A stretch of 5,652 nucleotides of DNA from Lentisphaeria bacterium (GTDB taxonomy: Bacteria; Verrucomicrobiota; Lentisphaeria; Victivallales; GWF2-50-93), in NCBI GenBank assembly GCA_020056205.1, contig JAGVIF010000036.1, positions 1 through 5,652 on the forward strand. The letters run 5' to 3'. Position numbers and translations under genes: made by a program. The notes below the pieces were generated by a model. It saw only the letters and a list, made by a program, of their open reading frames with translations. It made no database searches and had not been told where the DNA came from. Shown one piece after another: positions 5,604 through 5,652 of the stretch (positions are counted from its first letter, which is position 1; the number at the start of each line of letters is the position of its first letter).

Positions 5604-5652
5604 TTCAGACGAGCCACAAAACCGGAGGCATACCCAAAGCGGTATGTCGAGG
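5562..5652 (+). CDS. Start of an unrecognised gene, truncated by the window edge
   Basis: An open frame runs from TTG 5562, through ATG 5586, to the end of the window. AGGA at 5547-5550 lies 11 bases before the TTG, which supports it as the start, while ATG 5586 has no Shine-Dalgarno except a poor purine context. From the TTG, 30 codons are visible. The peptide is strongly basic (KSKPAPMKEIVKFRR, then KPEAYPKRY), with no hydrophobic segment yet. Its beginning resembles the start of LptC at both DNA and peptide level. A gene after hpf is often hprK or a phosphotransferase-system gene in related neighbourhoods, but the visible residues do not match the N-termini I know, so I give no function. 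It probably belongs to the same transcription unit, starting 17 bases after the hpf stop if the TTG is used. Confidence 0.45.
   Translation, partial: MQKSKPAPMKEIVKFRRATKPEAYPKRYVE

Noticed and set aside
1..5652. A hidden defence, mobile or CRISPR system
   Set aside because: There are no regularly spaced repeats, transposase, integrase or nuclease motifs. Nearly all bases belong to recognised LPS genes and hpf.

Overview
The window is a dense, single-strand stretch of a Gram-negative lipopolysaccharide (LPS) operon. All eight complete genes lie on the + strand. In order they are a heptose-7-phosphate kinase (rfaE1), three Kdo-pathway genes (kdsB, kdsA, kdsC), three LPS-export genes (lptC, lptA, lptB) and a short ribosome hibernation factor (hpf). 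A further gene starts near the right edge and runs out of the window. Junctions are tight: TGATG, a 13-base gap, a 32-base overlap, ATGA and TAATG. The largest space without a confident gene is the 97 bases between kdsC and lptC. I see no rRNA, tRNA, CRISPR array, insertion sequence or convincing terminator.

The organism must make a Kdo-containing LPS with an outer membrane. Codon choice mixes AT-rich habits (AGA for Arg, ATA for Ile, GGA for Gly) with moderate GC. The order Kdo genes, lptCAB, hpf with no rpoN between lptB and hpf differs from the usual Proteobacterial lptA-lptB-rpoN-hpf arrangement. I think a PVC-type lineage (Lentisphaerota, Kiritimatiellota) or Omnitrophota is more likely, but this is a low-confidence inference from memory of gene order and sequence flavour.

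The left half (23-3125) makes inner-core sugars. RfaE1 phosphorylates heptose-7-phosphate. KdsA condenses arabinose-5-phosphate with phosphoenolpyruvate, KdsC removes the phosphate, and KdsB activates Kdo as CMP-Kdo. KdsD, which makes arabinose-5-phosphate, is not here, nor is the RfaE2 nucleotidyltransferase domain or WaaA. The middle (3223-5179) supplies the inner-membrane and periplasmic parts of the Lpt bridge: LptB is the ATPase, LptC the membrane-anchored link and LptA the periplasmic bridge. The right end (5180-5652) holds hpf, with its own strong ribosome binding site behind an A-rich leader, and the start of an unrecognised gene.

Most of the window is conserved housekeeping sequence, and I do not see a new defence or mobile system. 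The most unexpected signal is an ungapped 50-base imperfect direct repeat (39 of 50 identical). It covers the lptC start codon (3191-3240) and the start of the gene after hpf (5554-5603). Its mismatches fall mainly at codon positions 3 and 1 in the frame of the two ATGs. A possible 36-codon ORF also fills the kdsC-lptC gap.
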